A DNA stretch of 52,421 nucleotides from Rikenellaceae bacterium (GTDB lineage Bacteria > Bacteroidota > Bacteroidia > Bacteroidales > Rikenellaceae). The stretch covers positions 1 to 52,421 of the forward strand of contig SUZO01000017.1 in assembly GCA_015059805.1 (NCBI GenBank), given 5' to 3'. Below are positions 7,915 to 16,911 of this stretch, one piece after another; position 1 is the stretch's first letter, and the number at the start of each line of letters is the position of its first letter. Under the pieces are notes generated by a model that saw only the letters and a list, made by a program, of their open reading frames with translations, was not told the origin of the DNA and ran no database searches. The translations under genes and the position numbers were made by a program.

Positions 7915-9813
7915 ATGAACAGATTTTTATTATTTACTATCATTATTATTTCGCTCTCAGCGTGTACAAAAGAGGTGTATGACATTGATACACCAACAGC
8001 ACCGAGCGATAAGATTTTCAACTATGACGAGTCGGCGGCGCTTGGTCGCCTATTGGTGCGAATGGCGAATACTCAGGGGGATATTGCGGTTGATGGTATC
8101 AACCTTGATGTAGAGCCACTATTTCCTAATACAACAGGGAGCGACAAGCTCAGTCGTTGGATGTTGGTACAATTTAATGAGACTCTTGACCTAAAGAGTG
8201 TTGCAGAGAAGATAGCTGCACTTGAGACTGTTGAACGCGTTGAGTATGACATCAAACTCAAGCTCGTCAAATCAGAGTCGGCTCCAACACCGACATCACG
8301 CCCTGAGCCCACCCGCTCTCAAAGCATGCCTTTCAATGACCCTGAGTTGCCTTATCAGTGGCACTACTACAACGATGGCTGGCTAAGCAGTTGGGCAGAT
8401 GACCCGAACAAGTGTTTGGCTGGTGCTGATATTAACCTCTTTAATGCTTGGAAATATACTACTGGAGATCGTCGCGTTATTGTAGCGGTAATGGATGACG
8501 GTGTTAATGTAAATCACAAAGATCTTAAGGCTAATATCTGGGTTAATGAGGCAGAGCTGAATGGGCAATTAGGAATAGATGACGATATGAACGGCTATGT
8601 TGATGATATTAACGGCTATAACTTTGCGCAAGGTAATGGCAAAATAACAGCAGGAGATCATGGAACACATATCGCCGGTACCATCTCGGCAGTGAATAAC
8701 AACAATTACAGTGGTTGCGGCATTGCTGGTGGTACAGGCAATGACGACGGTGTACGCATTATGCCAATCCAAATTTCCTCCACCTCCTCCTACACATACT
8801 CATACTATATAGCGCAAGGTTACGCATATGCAGCCAACAATGGCGCGGTGCTTATCTGCAGTTCGTGGAGCTATGATGCGGGGGCTTTTGTATCTGATGA
8901 ACATTTTGAACTGAGTGATTCAGCTGTTAAGAATGCTATTGACTACTTCCAGACAAAAGCTCGCTTAGATGGTGTTATGGAGGGCGGTGTTGCAATCTTT
9001 GCAGCAGGCGATGAAACATATCCCGCAGCCTGTTATCCGGGGGCTTACCACGAGTATATTAGCGTTACAGCTATGTCACCCGACTTTACTGCAGCACCAT
9101 ACACCAACTATGGTCCGGGATGTAATGTTGTAGCCCCAGGTGGTGATTATATGTATACTGTTTTCGGCATATCATCAACATCAAGTAATGACCGCGGAGG
9201 CGGCTATGAGTATCAGTTTGGTACGGCAATGGCGGCATCTCACGTTACGGGCTGTGCTGCTTTGGCTCTCTCGTATGCGCTTAAACAGGGCTACACACTG
9301 TCGCCCGACTACCTGCGTACACTTATTCAGACCTCGGTACACGATATAAATCCTTACCAGACAGGGTCGAGGTGGATTTTTGATTATGATAGTGGAGAAT
9401 ATTCTACGATGGAGCTTGATTTGTTTGCAAACAAACTCGGCTCAGGGTATATTGATGCACACCTGCTACTTATGCAGCTCGACTCAACACCTTGTCTATA
9501 CTTTAAGAGCGGCGTGGCAGCATCACTATCGCTTGATGAGTATTTTGGCAGCGGTTCAAAGTCGCTTACATATCAGGGTTGCGAGGTAACAGACTCTGTA
9601 CGCAGCGACCTTGGCATTGAGGGTGAGCCTTGCATAGAGGATGGCAAGCTATCAATTAAGTGCAACAAGCCAGGCTTAGGAAGAATCAAGGTTAGCGCCA
9701 TTATTGGAGGCAACGAGGTTGGCGGTGGCGACAACATGGGCGGCATGGTCGTAGAGCGAGAGTTTGAGTTAGTAGTTCGCGGTTCGGTAGCAAGTAACGG
9801 CGGCTGGTTATAA
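7915..9813 (+). CDS. Subtilisin-like (S8) lipoprotein with inactive catalytic site
   Basis: A 632-residue lipoprotein with a lipobox ending LSAC (Cys17), so probably anchored in the envelope. Residues about 30-120 form a prodomain-like region, then a Pro/Thr-rich linker, then an S8 peptidase domain (about 180-480) and a C-terminal region of unknown fold. The active-site Asp194 (AVMDDGV) and His249 (DHGTHIAG) are present. The serine motif, normally GTSMAAPHV, reads GTAMAASHV, so the nucleophile is Ala (about 438, codon GCA at 9226-9228). The oxyanion Asn is Asp (about 365, FAAGDE). By family knowledge such a protein should not cleave peptides; a binding or chaperone role is inference. It is the first gene of a three-gene operon with a small peptide and a fimbrillin-like lipoprotein. 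Confidence 0.9.
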   Translation: MNRFLLFTIIIISLSACTKEVYDIDTPTAPSDKIFNYDESAALGRLLVRMANTQGDIAVDGINLDVEPLFPNTTGSDKLSRWMLVQFNETLDLKSVAEKIAALETVERVEYDIKLKLVKSESAPTPTSRPEPTRSQSMPFNDPELPYQWHYYNDGWLSSWADDPNKCLAGADINLFNAWKYTTGDRRVIVAVMDDGVNVNHKDLKANIWVNEAELNGQLGIDDDMNGYVDDINGYNFAQGNGKITAGDHGTHIAGTISAVNNNNYSGCGIAGGTGNDDGVRIMPIQISSTSSYTYSYYIAQGYAYAANNGAVLICSSWSYDAGAFVSDEHFELSDSAVKNAIDYFQTKARLDGVMEGGVAIFAAGDETYPAACYPGAYHEYISVTAMSPDFTAAPYTNYGPGCNVVAPGGDYMYTVFGISSTSSNDRGGGYEYQFGTAMAASHVTGCAALALSYALKQGYTLSPDYLRTLIQTSVHDINPYQTGSRWIFDYDSGEYSTMELDLFANKLGSGYIDAHLLLMQLDSTPCLYFKSGVAASLSLDEYFGSGSKSLTYQGCEVTDSVRSDLGIEGEPCIEDGKLSIKCNKPGLGRIKVSAIIGGNEVGGGDNMGGMVVEREFELVVRGSVASNGGWL

Positions 9814-9834
9814 TCATATTAAAACAGATAAACA

Positions 9835-9972
9835 ATGAAACAGAGATTATACATAGAGCCTTCAATAGAGATAATCTATATGGCAGCAGAGAGAGGTTTT
9901 TTGGTCTCAGCAGATCAAGATTGGGGACTTCCAGGCGAGAATCCAACAACGAATGATTATGGGGATTTTTAA
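9835..9972 (+). CDS. small 45-residue peptide, unknown function
   Basis: ATG at 9835, stop TAA at 9970-9972, 45 residues, no signal peptide. It begins MKQRLYIEPSIEI and continues through AAERGFLVSADQDWG to an acidic, Gly/Pro-rich tail ending NDYGDF. Its shape, a basic start, xxPSIExI, ExGF(x)xS, then W-G-x-P-G-E and an acidic end, resembles short conserved peptides I recall beside fimbrillin-type genes in Bacteroidales; that is memory, not a search. It lies 21 bases after the subtilase-like gene and 15 bases before the fimbrillin-like gene, so all three are probably co-transcribed. Coding is supported by position and pattern only. Confidence 0.65.
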   Translation: MKQRLYIEPSIEIIYMAAERGFLVSADQDWGLPGENPTTNDYGDF

Positions 9973-9987
9973 TTAGGCATAAAGATT

Positions 9988-11226
9988 ATGAAGAAGATAC
10001 TTTATATTGTTCTATTTGCAGCTCTTGCTTTGCAGGGCTGTAATACAGAGAGTGTTGATAGCATGTCAAAGCTCACAAAGAGTACCATCAGAATTGTTAC
10101 CGAGATTGACGATACGCGCACCTATATAGCAGACGACAACAAGATTCATTGGGCTGAGAGTGGCGAACAACTCAATATTATATACTACTCTGACAACAAC
10201 TCTTCGGAGATTAGTCAAACACCTACGCACGCTGACTATACAATAGATAGTGATGGTCGCATTATATTCTCTGCAGATATTACGACTGTAGAGGGTGTTG
10301 CAAGCCATACTCTCGGCGCCTTCTACCCCTACCAGCACGTCGCTCAGAGTTCAAGCGTGGTGCTGACTATTCCACAAGCACAGAGTCCTACAGCAGAGAG
10401 CTACGACCCTAAGAGTGACATTCTTGTCTCTAAAGAGCCTATAGTAATTGAGGGGAATGTTGAGGGTATAAAGGTTAGCCTTTCGCGTATGGTTGCCTTT
10501 GCCAAGATGACCCTTAAGGGTATTGGTGCTGGCGAGATTATTGAGAAGGTAATCTTCTCATCATCGGCAAAGCCTGCTGGTAGTGTAGAGTTTAAGGTAC
10601 ACGAGGCGGCAACAGTAGAGAACGCTGTGTGGTATAATGAGCATGAGGATATAGAAATTACACGCGAAAATTGGGTAGCAACAGGCGAAGATGTGGTATG
10701 GATGACCACCGTACCTACAGACCTTAGTGGCACAGACTTTACCGTAACCGTAGTTACAGATAAACACTCCTACACTAAGAGCGTAGATTTGACCAGCCGA
10801 ACTCTTGATTTTAAGCGTGGAGATATTGCAACCTTCAGCGTTACTCTTGAGCCTACCTTAGACCTCTCAGGTAGCTGGAAACTAACCGAGTGGCGTGGCG
10901 TTAAGCCTTCATTTGAGGTCTACATGCAGATTGACCAGAATAATAACGTCACTATGTGGCAGCGCATCACCAGCCGCGAGTGGGAGCGTTATCAGAGTGA
11001 GGCGACCATAGAGAGCGGTGTAATCTCAGGCATCTATAGCGACGGTATTGAGTGGCGAGCGTCGTATAACGTAACGATAGATGGCGACTCTATGACGTGG
11101 ACAGATACTACAGATGCCACAGATATTTCGGTGTATAGTCGCGTAGAGCTTCCTGAGGAGCTGCCTCAGAGTTCATCTACAACACAAACATCAGCTACGC
11201 GTGCCGTATCAGAGCGTTTCCTATAA
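9988..11226 (+). CDS. fimbrillin-like lipoprotein with C-terminal lipocalin-like domain
   Basis: A 412-residue lipoprotein with lipobox LQGC (Cys18). Residues about 30-285 resemble the N-terminal part of Bacteroidales fimbrillins (DDTRTYI, then KIHWAESGEQLNI, a pattern seen in Mfa/FimA-like proteins). From about residue 290 (LDLSGSWKLTEW) there is a separate domain with the beta-rich pattern of small Bacteroidales lipocalin-like proteins: G-x-W, YSDG-x-x-W, and a final YSRVELPEEL. The combination suggests a surface-anchored binding protein rather than a pilus shaft subunit. It is the last gene of the subtilase-like operon and is followed by a bidirectional terminator. Exact function unknown. 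Confidence 0.75.
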   Translation: MKKILYIVLFAALALQGCNTESVDSMSKLTKSTIRIVTEIDDTRTYIADDNKIHWAESGEQLNIIYYSDNNSSEISQTPTHADYTIDSDGRIIFSADITTVEGVASHTLGAFYPYQHVAQSSSVVLTIPQAQSPTAESYDPKSDILVSKEPIVIEGNVEGIKVSLSRMVAFAKMTLKGIGAGEIIEKVIFSSSAKPAGSVEFKVHEAATVENAVWYNEHEDIEITRENWVATGEDVVWMTTVPTDLSGTDFTVTVVTDKHSYTKSVDLTSRTLDFKRGDIATFSVTLEPTLDLSGSWKLTEWRGVKPSFEVYMQIDQNNNVTMWQRITSREWERYQSEATIESGVISGIYSDGIEWRASYNVTIDGDSMTWTDTTDATDISVYSRVELPEELPQSSSTTQTSATRAVSERFL

Positions 11227-11247
11227 CCTAAACAGGATAATAAAAAG

Positions 11248-11289
11248 TATGGGATGGCTATCTTTCAAATAGTCATCCCATATTTTGTT
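11248..11289. terminator. bidirectional terminator between convergent genes
   Basis: Arms 11248-11261 and 11269-11282 pair (TATGGGATG with CATCCCATA, one wobble, CTAT with ATAG) around a 7-base loop. A T-rich run follows on the plus strand (TTTTGTTT), and the minus strand reads CTTTTTATT after the hairpin. It serves the fimbrillin-like gene (plus) and the methyltransferase gene (minus). Confidence 0.85.
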
Positions 11290-11301
11290 TACAGATAGGC
11301 T

Positions 11302-12012
11302 TTAGCCGATAATAAAAATCGTAGGGCGCTTTTGAATGTCTGGCATTGTACTCTTGCGCCACTGAGCGACGGTTTGAGTGCGGATATACTCGCTCTTGGA
11401 GGTAATATCGCAAGCGATACAGAGTCGGGTATCAGGATTTAGGCTCTTGAGCATCTGCTCAAGCAGTTTAACATTGCGATAAGGCGCCTCAATAAATAGT
11501 TGCGACTGATTTTCTGTTCGGGCACGGGACTCAAGGCGCTTGATTGTCTTACTACGCTCTGGCTCTTTAATTGGCAGGTATCCATTAAAGGCAAACGACT
11601 GACCGCTCAGCCCCGATGCCATAACTGCCATAAGAATTGACGAAGGACCTACAAGTGGAACAACGCGGATATTATACTTATGACACAGCTCAACAACAGC
11701 CTGTCCAGGGTCAGCAACTGCTGGCACACCCGCCTCGGAGATAACTCCTGCACTACGACCAGCCTTGAGCGGCTCAATCATTCGGGCAATCTCTGTTGGG
11801 GAGGTTGTATGCTCGTTAAGCTCTACAAAAGTAGCCTCGTCAATAGCCTTTGCATAGCCACTCTTTGACAGAAAGCGACGCGCCGAGCGGGTATTCTCAA
11901 CGATAAAGTAGTCCAGGCTATCAATTATTGTCTGATTTGCTGCTGGGGTAACATCCGCAACTGCCGTATCGTCAGAGATTGGGCAAGGAATAAGATATAG
12001 TGTCGCACTCAT
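11302..12012 (-). CDS. RsmI-like SAM-dependent methyltransferase
   Basis: A member of the tetrapyrrole-methylase superfamily, closest in pattern to RsmI, which 2'-O-methylates C1402 of 16S rRNA; 236 residues. Motifs: LYLIPCPI at the N terminus, VENTRSARRFL near 39, SEAGVPAVADPG near 93 and LVGPSSILMAVMASG near 118. Bacteroidota often carry a divergent RsmI-like protein of this size besides true RsmI, so the rRNA target is likely but not certain. It starts three bases after the murF-alr stop and is the last gene of the mutS2 unit. Confidence 0.82.
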   Translation of the reverse strand: MSATLYLIPCPISDDTAVADVTPAANQTIIDSLDYFIVENTRSARRFLSKSGYAKAIDEATFVELNEHTTSPTEIARMIEPLKAGRSAGVISEAGVPAVADPGQAVVELCHKYNIRVVPLVGPSSILMAVMASGLSGQSFAFNGYLPIKEPERSKTIKRLESRARTENQSQLFIEAPYRNVKLLEQMLKSLNPDTRLCIACDITSKSEYIRTQTVAQWRKSTMPDIQKRPTIFIIG

Positions 12013-12015
12013 AGG

Positions 12016-14367
12016 CTACTCGTATATATAAATTCGTTTAACACGCTTAGATACAGAGGTTAAAATCTCATATGGGATAGTATCAAGAACCACAGCCATA
12101 TCCTCCGCACTATTTCCAGGCTGAGTAGAGAAGATTGTAACGCTATCGCCCTCCTCAATACCCTCAATATCCGTAACATCAATCATACAGCTATCCATGC
12201 AGATTCTGCCCACCGTAGGTGCGCTCTGTCCACCAACAATCATACTCCAGCGACCACAACCCAGATGTCTATCAAGACCATCTGCATAACCGACAGGGAT
12301 AGTAGCTATACGGCTCTTGCGGGTAAGCACACCTGCCCTGCCATAGCCCACTGTTTGCCCAGCCTCAAGAGTTCTAATCTGCACAATGCGCGTGCGAAGA
12401 GTAGAAACTGGCTCAAGGTTATCATTATGCTCATAGCCGTAACCATACATACCCAATCCCAATCGACACATATCAAAGTGCGCCTCTGGGAAGCGAACAA
12501 TAGCTGCCGAGGCTGCTGCATGGCGAAGCACAGGGTAGCCGACATGGTCTGCTATACGGCGACTCAAGCTATCATAAAGCGCAATTTGACCCCTTGTAAA
12601 CTCATCTTGTGAAGGGTCATCGGCAACACATAGGTGGGTAAAGATAGATGCCACGCGGATTGTATCCCCATAGCTATCCAATCGCTTAAGCAGTGCATCA
12701 ATATCCTGCTCACAAAAGCCAAGGCGGTGCATACCAGTGTCAAGTTTTATATGTATTGGATAGCCACTTTCACTGCGAGCTGTATAGGCAAAGGCATCTA
12801 ATGAACTGAGCGAGTAAATCTCTGGTTCAAGGTGAGCAGCGACCATAGTATCAAAGCTATTGTCATCGGCATTTAGCACAACTATTGGCATCTTCACACC
12901 ACCTGCACGAAGCTCTGCTCCCTCATCTGCAAAGGCAACAGCGAGATAATCCACCCCCTGCTTTGCAAGCATCTGCGCCACCTCTGTATCTCCTGCGCCA
13001 TAGCTTGATGCCTTAACCATTGCTACAAGCTTAGTATTTGGAGATATTTTGGTGCGGAAGTAGTTGATATTGCGCTCCATAGCTCGCAAGTTTACCTCCA
13101 AAACTGTCGTGTGGCTCTTGAGCTCTAATTTATGAGATATGCGCTCAGTACGCGACTCGCGATTTCCCTTTATAAGCACAGCTGAGCCGCCAATATCTAT
13201 ATTCTCAATATCTTCAAGTAGCTCCTCTGTACTATTATAGAAGCGGCTCGGCATAGTAAAAGCCGAAGCGTGTGCAGCCACTCTAACTCCTACGCCCACA
13301 AACAGCTCTACCCCACTCTGCGCCATCTTCTGCGCCACTAAGGCATATAACTGCGCATCATCAAGCTCGCTCTGCAAAATATCAGATAGTATGACGACCT
13401 TTCTTCTTAACTGAGCAACTGAACTCAGATAATCAAGAGCGATAGTCAGTGAGTCAATATCACAGCTATAGCTATCGTCTACAATCAGAGCATCATCTAC
13501 ACCCTGCTTAACCTCTAAGCGCATAGCTAATGGCTGCAACTGGCTAAAATCTGGCATTGCAAAGCCAAATAGGCGATAAAAGGCTGCCACAAGGCGAGCA
13601 TTTCTTGAACATAGTTTATCTGCCATTGAAGGGATTGTCTCAGAGGCGCAATCTATCAACTCCTTACCTGCGCACTTACTCTCAACAATTGCTGCAAGTT
13701 GTTTATAATCAGAGTTATATATCACCCTCTCTGCATTATTAGCGAGGAGAAGTTTCTCCAGAATTTTCTGCTCAACGCTCTCAAAATTTGACTGATGGGC
13801 ATCGCCGATAGATGTAAAGATTACAGTCTGAGGAGCAATCATACGCTCTAACTTCTCCATCTCCCCCACTTGAGAGATTCCCGCCTCAATAAGTGCGATC
13901 TGCGCATCATCTGGCATCATCAGCAGCGAAAGTGCCACGCCAAGCTGCGAGTTATAGCTGCGTGGCGAGCGGTACAACTTAGCACTCTGAGGCATACTAT
14001 GGGCAATCCACTCCTTGACCGTCGTCTTACCATTTGAGCCGGTAATAGCAACTACATGACCGTTAAAGTGCTGGCGACGAAAAGCGGCAAGGTGTTGTAG
14101 CGCCTTGAGGGCGTTATCAACAACCACAGCACCACAACCATCTGGTAGCTCAACCTCCCTCTCAACGATATATGCAGAAACGCCACGCTCAACCATATCG
14201 TTTATATAATCGTGCGCATCGTGATTAACACCGCGCATAGCTACAAACAGAGCATTGCCAGCGAGCAGTGTGCTGCGGCTATCTGTAACAAAGGAGTCTA
14301 CAGAACAATCTACTCCATAGTGCTTTCCAGAACATATCTGGGCTATCTGTGAGAGTGTAAACTGCAT
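12016..14367 (-). CDS. murF-alr: bifunctional MurF / alanine racemase
   Basis: A 783-residue fusion. Residues 1 to about 415 are MurF, which adds D-Ala-D-Ala to UDP-MurNAc-tripeptide (P-loop GSNGKTT at 110-116; EAGISQVGEM near 161). Residues about 420-783 are a PLP alanine racemase that makes the D-alanine (PLP lysine Lys452 in MVKASSYGAG; PVGYADG with its Tyr; VGRICMDSCMIDV). Both halves look complete. The fusion is a known Bacteroidota arrangement that joins D-alanine supply to its use in peptidoglycan precursor synthesis. The gene lies 5 bases after mutS2 and 3 before the methyltransferase. Confidence 0.95.
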   Translation of the reverse strand: MQFTLSQIAQICSGKHYGVDCSVDSFVTDSRSTLLAGNALFVAMRGVNHDAHDYINDMVERGVSAYIVEREVELPDGCGAVVVDNALKALQHLAAFRRQHFNGHVVAITGSNGKTTVKEWIAHSMPQSAKLYRSPRSYNSQLGVALSLLMMPDDAQIALIEAGISQVGEMEKLERMIAPQTVIFTSIGDAHQSNFESVEQKILEKLLLANNAERVIYNSDYKQLAAIVESKCAGKELIDCASETIPSMADKLCSRNARLVAAFYRLFGFAMPDFSQLQPLAMRLEVKQGVDDALIVDDSYSCDIDSLTIALDYLSSVAQLRRKVVILSDILQSELDDAQLYALVAQKMAQSGVELFVGVGVRVAAHASAFTMPSRFYNSTEELLEDIENIDIGGSAVLIKGNRESRTERISHKLELKSHTTVLEVNLRAMERNINYFRTKISPNTKLVAMVKASSYGAGDTEVAQMLAKQGVDYLAVAFADEGAELRAGGVKMPIVVLNADDNSFDTMVAAHLEPEIYSLSSLDAFAYTARSESGYPIHIKLDTGMHRLGFCEQDIDALLKRLDSYGDTIRVASIFTHLCVADDPSQDEFTRGQIALYDSLSRRIADHVGYPVLRHAAASAAIVRFPEAHFDMCRLGLGMYGYGYEHNDNLEPVSTLRTRIVQIRTLEAGQTVGYGRAGVLTRKSRIATIPVGYADGLDRHLGCGRWSMIVGGQSAPTVGRICMDSCMIDVTDIEGIEEGDSVTIFSTQPGNSAEDMAVVLDTIPYEILTSVSKRVKRIYIYE

Positions 14368-14372
14368 ATAAT

Positions 14373-16850
14373 CTACAATGAAAATGTAACAATAGTAATT
14401 CCTGAACCTCCATGGTCTGGATGGTCGTCTACAGCGCTCTGAACAGCTGGCACAGTGCGAAGGAAGCGACGAATCTCCTCCTTCAGCGCACCAGTACCCT
14501 TACCATGAAGGATAGTGACCGAACCAACACCAACCATCAGCGCATCGTCTATAAAGTCGCGCACACGCTCCAAAGCATCTACCACGCGCTCACCTCGCAC
14601 GTCAATCGTACTCTTGAAGTCAAGTCTACGTTGCGAAATCTCAGTACCGATAACTGTTCGCGGAGTTTGTGGTCGTGTGGCGCGATGATACTCGGCAGAG
14701 GATATAACCTCAAGGCGCGACACTTCAACAGTCGTAAGCATTTGTCCAAAAGCCACTTGAGCCCTCTTGCCACGCATTGTCTGCACAACACCCACGCCAT
14801 CATGACCGACAAGGCGCACCTTTGAGCCGACCTCAACTGGTAATTTTTTCTTCTCAACCTCCGCCTGAGGTGTATGCTCACTCTTATTAGCCTTACGCTC
14901 CTCGCGGCGCTGGCGACGACGAGCAATACGCTCCATTTCGCGGTCAATCTGTTCGTTACGCTCTACAGAGTCCACATCCTCAACACTCTCCTTAAACTCG
15001 TTAAACGACTGACGGAGGCTACGAGTCTGCTCTTTCTCTGCCTGCGCCTCACGAATGGCGCGAATAGTACCCTCAATCTGGCGATTTGCCTCGGCAATAA
15101 GCTCTTTAGCGCGAGTTTTCGCCTCATGGAGAATTGCACGACGCTCCTCACGAATAGCGGCAAGTTGCTCATGATAATTCTGCTCCAGCTCCTCAACCTT
15201 GCGGTCTGTCTGGCGAATCTTCTCGCGCTTCTGTTCCCAGTAGCGCTTATCACGGGCAATCTCGCGCAACTGCTTCTCAATATCTATATGCTCAGAGCCA
15301 ACCTTCTCACGCGCTGAGGTAATAATAGTCTCTGGAAGACCAATCTTGCGGGCAATCTCAATAGCAAAAGAGCTACCTGGCTTACCTGTCTCAAGGCGGA
15401 AGAGTGGGCGGATATTCTGCACATCAAACATCATCGCGCCATTGATAACACCTTCAGTAGATGAGGCGTAGTACTTAATGTTTGAGTAGTGGGTAGTAAT
15501 AACGCCAAAGCACCCGCTATCAACAAGTTTCTCAAGCACCGCCTCGGCAATAGCCGCACCGATAACTGGCTCTGTACCAGTACCAAACTCATCTATAAGC
15601 ACCAGCGAGCGGCTATCTGCACCTGCAAGCATAGCCTTCATATTTATAAGGTGAGAAGAGTATGTTGAAAGGTCATTCTCTATAGACTGCTGGTCGCCAA
15701 TATCAATAAAGAGCTTATTAAAGACTGGAAACTCACTACTCTGGGCTACAGTGACTGGAAAACCGCACTGGAACATATATTGCAGAATGCCAAAGGTCTT
15801 TAGGCATACAGACTTTCCACCCGCATTAGGTCCCGAAATTACAAGGATGCGGCTCTCCCTATCTAATCGTGCATCTAACGGCACAAGCTCTCGGTTATGG
15901 CGTTTAAGCGTCTGTGCAAGCAGTGGGTGGCGCGCCTTTACAAGCCACAGCTCCCCATCGCTGATAATTGGCTGCACAGCATCATTGGCGGCAGCCCAGC
16001 GAGCCTTTGCTCGTACCATATCTATCCTTGCCACATACTCAGCTGTGCGTGCCACTGCCTCAATATCTATACGGACCATATCGGCAAAAGCGGTAAGCAC
16101 CTTGACCACCTCGCGGCGCTCAGCATACTCAAGCTCCTTAAGGCGATTATTAAGCTCAACAACCTCTACTGGCTCAACATAGAATGTCTTACCCGTAGCA
16201 GACTCATCGTGGATAAATCCCTGCAGCTTACGCTTATTTGCCGCCGCCACTGGGATAACTGCACGACCCTCACGGATAGATATTGCAGCATCTGAGTCCA
16301 CAATACCCGCGCTCTTAGCGCTCTGAAGTACCGCCTGCAGTCGCTTTGACACCTGACCCTCCGACTGGCGTATCTCACGACGAACAGCAGCAAGCTCTGG
16401 CGAGGCACTGTCGCGCATATTGCCTCGCTCATCTATAATACGCTCTATCTCCTTAATTATATGCCACAGTGGCTCAATACCCACCGAGAGGCGATTTAGA
16501 GCGGTAAACTCTTTACCCTTGCGGATAATATCTACCACAGCAGCTGCTGCAGAGAGTGTAATACCCATGCACAACACCTTATCGCAGTCCAAGAATGTAC
16601 CCTCAACACGCAAGGTTTCAACAAAGGTATCTATATCGTAAAATTCATCCTTCAGCACGCCGCAATCCATAGTAAGGATAGTCCCCATCTCTGCAGCAAG
16701 TGCCTGACGGTTAGCGATTTGACGAGCCGAAGTAGAAAAGGTCTGTTCATCCAAAAGCTCAGCCGAGCGGCGCATAGTACACAGCTCACGGCATTGATTT
16801 CGGATTATATCAAAACCTATTTTACTCTCAAAATTCTCAGGATATACCAT
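14373..16850 (-). CDS. mutS2: endonuclease MutS2
   Basis: A MutS2-type ATPase, 825 residues from the ATG at 16850. Domains: MutS-like core and clamp, Walker A SGPNAGGKS (about 339-347), Walker B LVLIDEFGTGTEP, a long charged coiled coil (about 500-620), and a C-terminal Smr nuclease domain with DVRGER and LHGKGTGAL. The family acts on recombination intermediates or collided ribosomes; which applies here cannot be told. A TTG two codons upstream is also in frame, but ATG with MVYPENFE is the better start. It begins only nine bases past the T-tract of the mlaD terminator. Confidence 0.93.
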   Translation of the reverse strand: MVYPENFESKIGFDIIRNQCRELCTMRRSAELLDEQTFSTSARQIANRQALAAEMGTILTMDCGVLKDEFYDIDTFVETLRVEGTFLDCDKVLCMGITLSAAAAVVDIIRKGKEFTALNRLSVGIEPLWHIIKEIERIIDERGNMRDSASPELAAVRREIRQSEGQVSKRLQAVLQSAKSAGIVDSDAAISIREGRAVIPVAAANKRKLQGFIHDESATGKTFYVEPVEVVELNNRLKELEYAERREVVKVLTAFADMVRIDIEAVARTAEYVARIDMVRAKARWAAANDAVQPIISDGELWLVKARHPLLAQTLKRHNRELVPLDARLDRESRILVISGPNAGGKSVCLKTFGILQYMFQCGFPVTVAQSSEFPVFNKLFIDIGDQQSIENDLSTYSSHLINMKAMLAGADSRSLVLIDEFGTGTEPVIGAAIAEAVLEKLVDSGCFGVITTHYSNIKYYASSTEGVINGAMMFDVQNIRPLFRLETGKPGSSFAIEIARKIGLPETIITSAREKVGSEHIDIEKQLREIARDKRYWEQKREKIRQTDRKVEELEQNYHEQLAAIREERRAILHEAKTRAKELIAEANRQIEGTIRAIREAQAEKEQTRSLRQSFNEFKESVEDVDSVERNEQIDREMERIARRRQRREERKANKSEHTPQAEVEKKKLPVEVGSKVRLVGHDGVGVVQTMRGKRAQVAFGQMLTTVEVSRLEVISSAEYHRATRPQTPRTVIGTEISQRRLDFKSTIDVRGERVVDALERVRDFIDDALMVGVGSVTILHGKGTGALKEEIRRFLRTVPAVQSAVDDHPDHGGSGITIVTFSL

Positions 16851-16858
16851 AATCAACT

Positions 16859-16897
16859 AAAAAACCCGACCTACGGCAATAAAAGCACAAGGTCGGG
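16859..16897 (-). terminator. terminator after the mlaD-like gene
   Basis: On the minus strand CCCGACCT (16897-16890) and AGGTCGGG (16872-16865) form an 8-bp GC-rich stem with a 17-base loop, followed by TTTTTT (16864-16859). It lies between the mlaD-like gene and mutS2, right before the mutS2 start. Confidence 0.8.
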
Positions 16898-16911
16898 CAT
16901 AACAAAAACCA

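Noticed and set aside
14412..16641. Several plus-strand reading frames inside mutS2
   Set aside because: They lie wholly antisense to a well-supported MutS2 gene, and their products are low-complexity with no recognisable motif.
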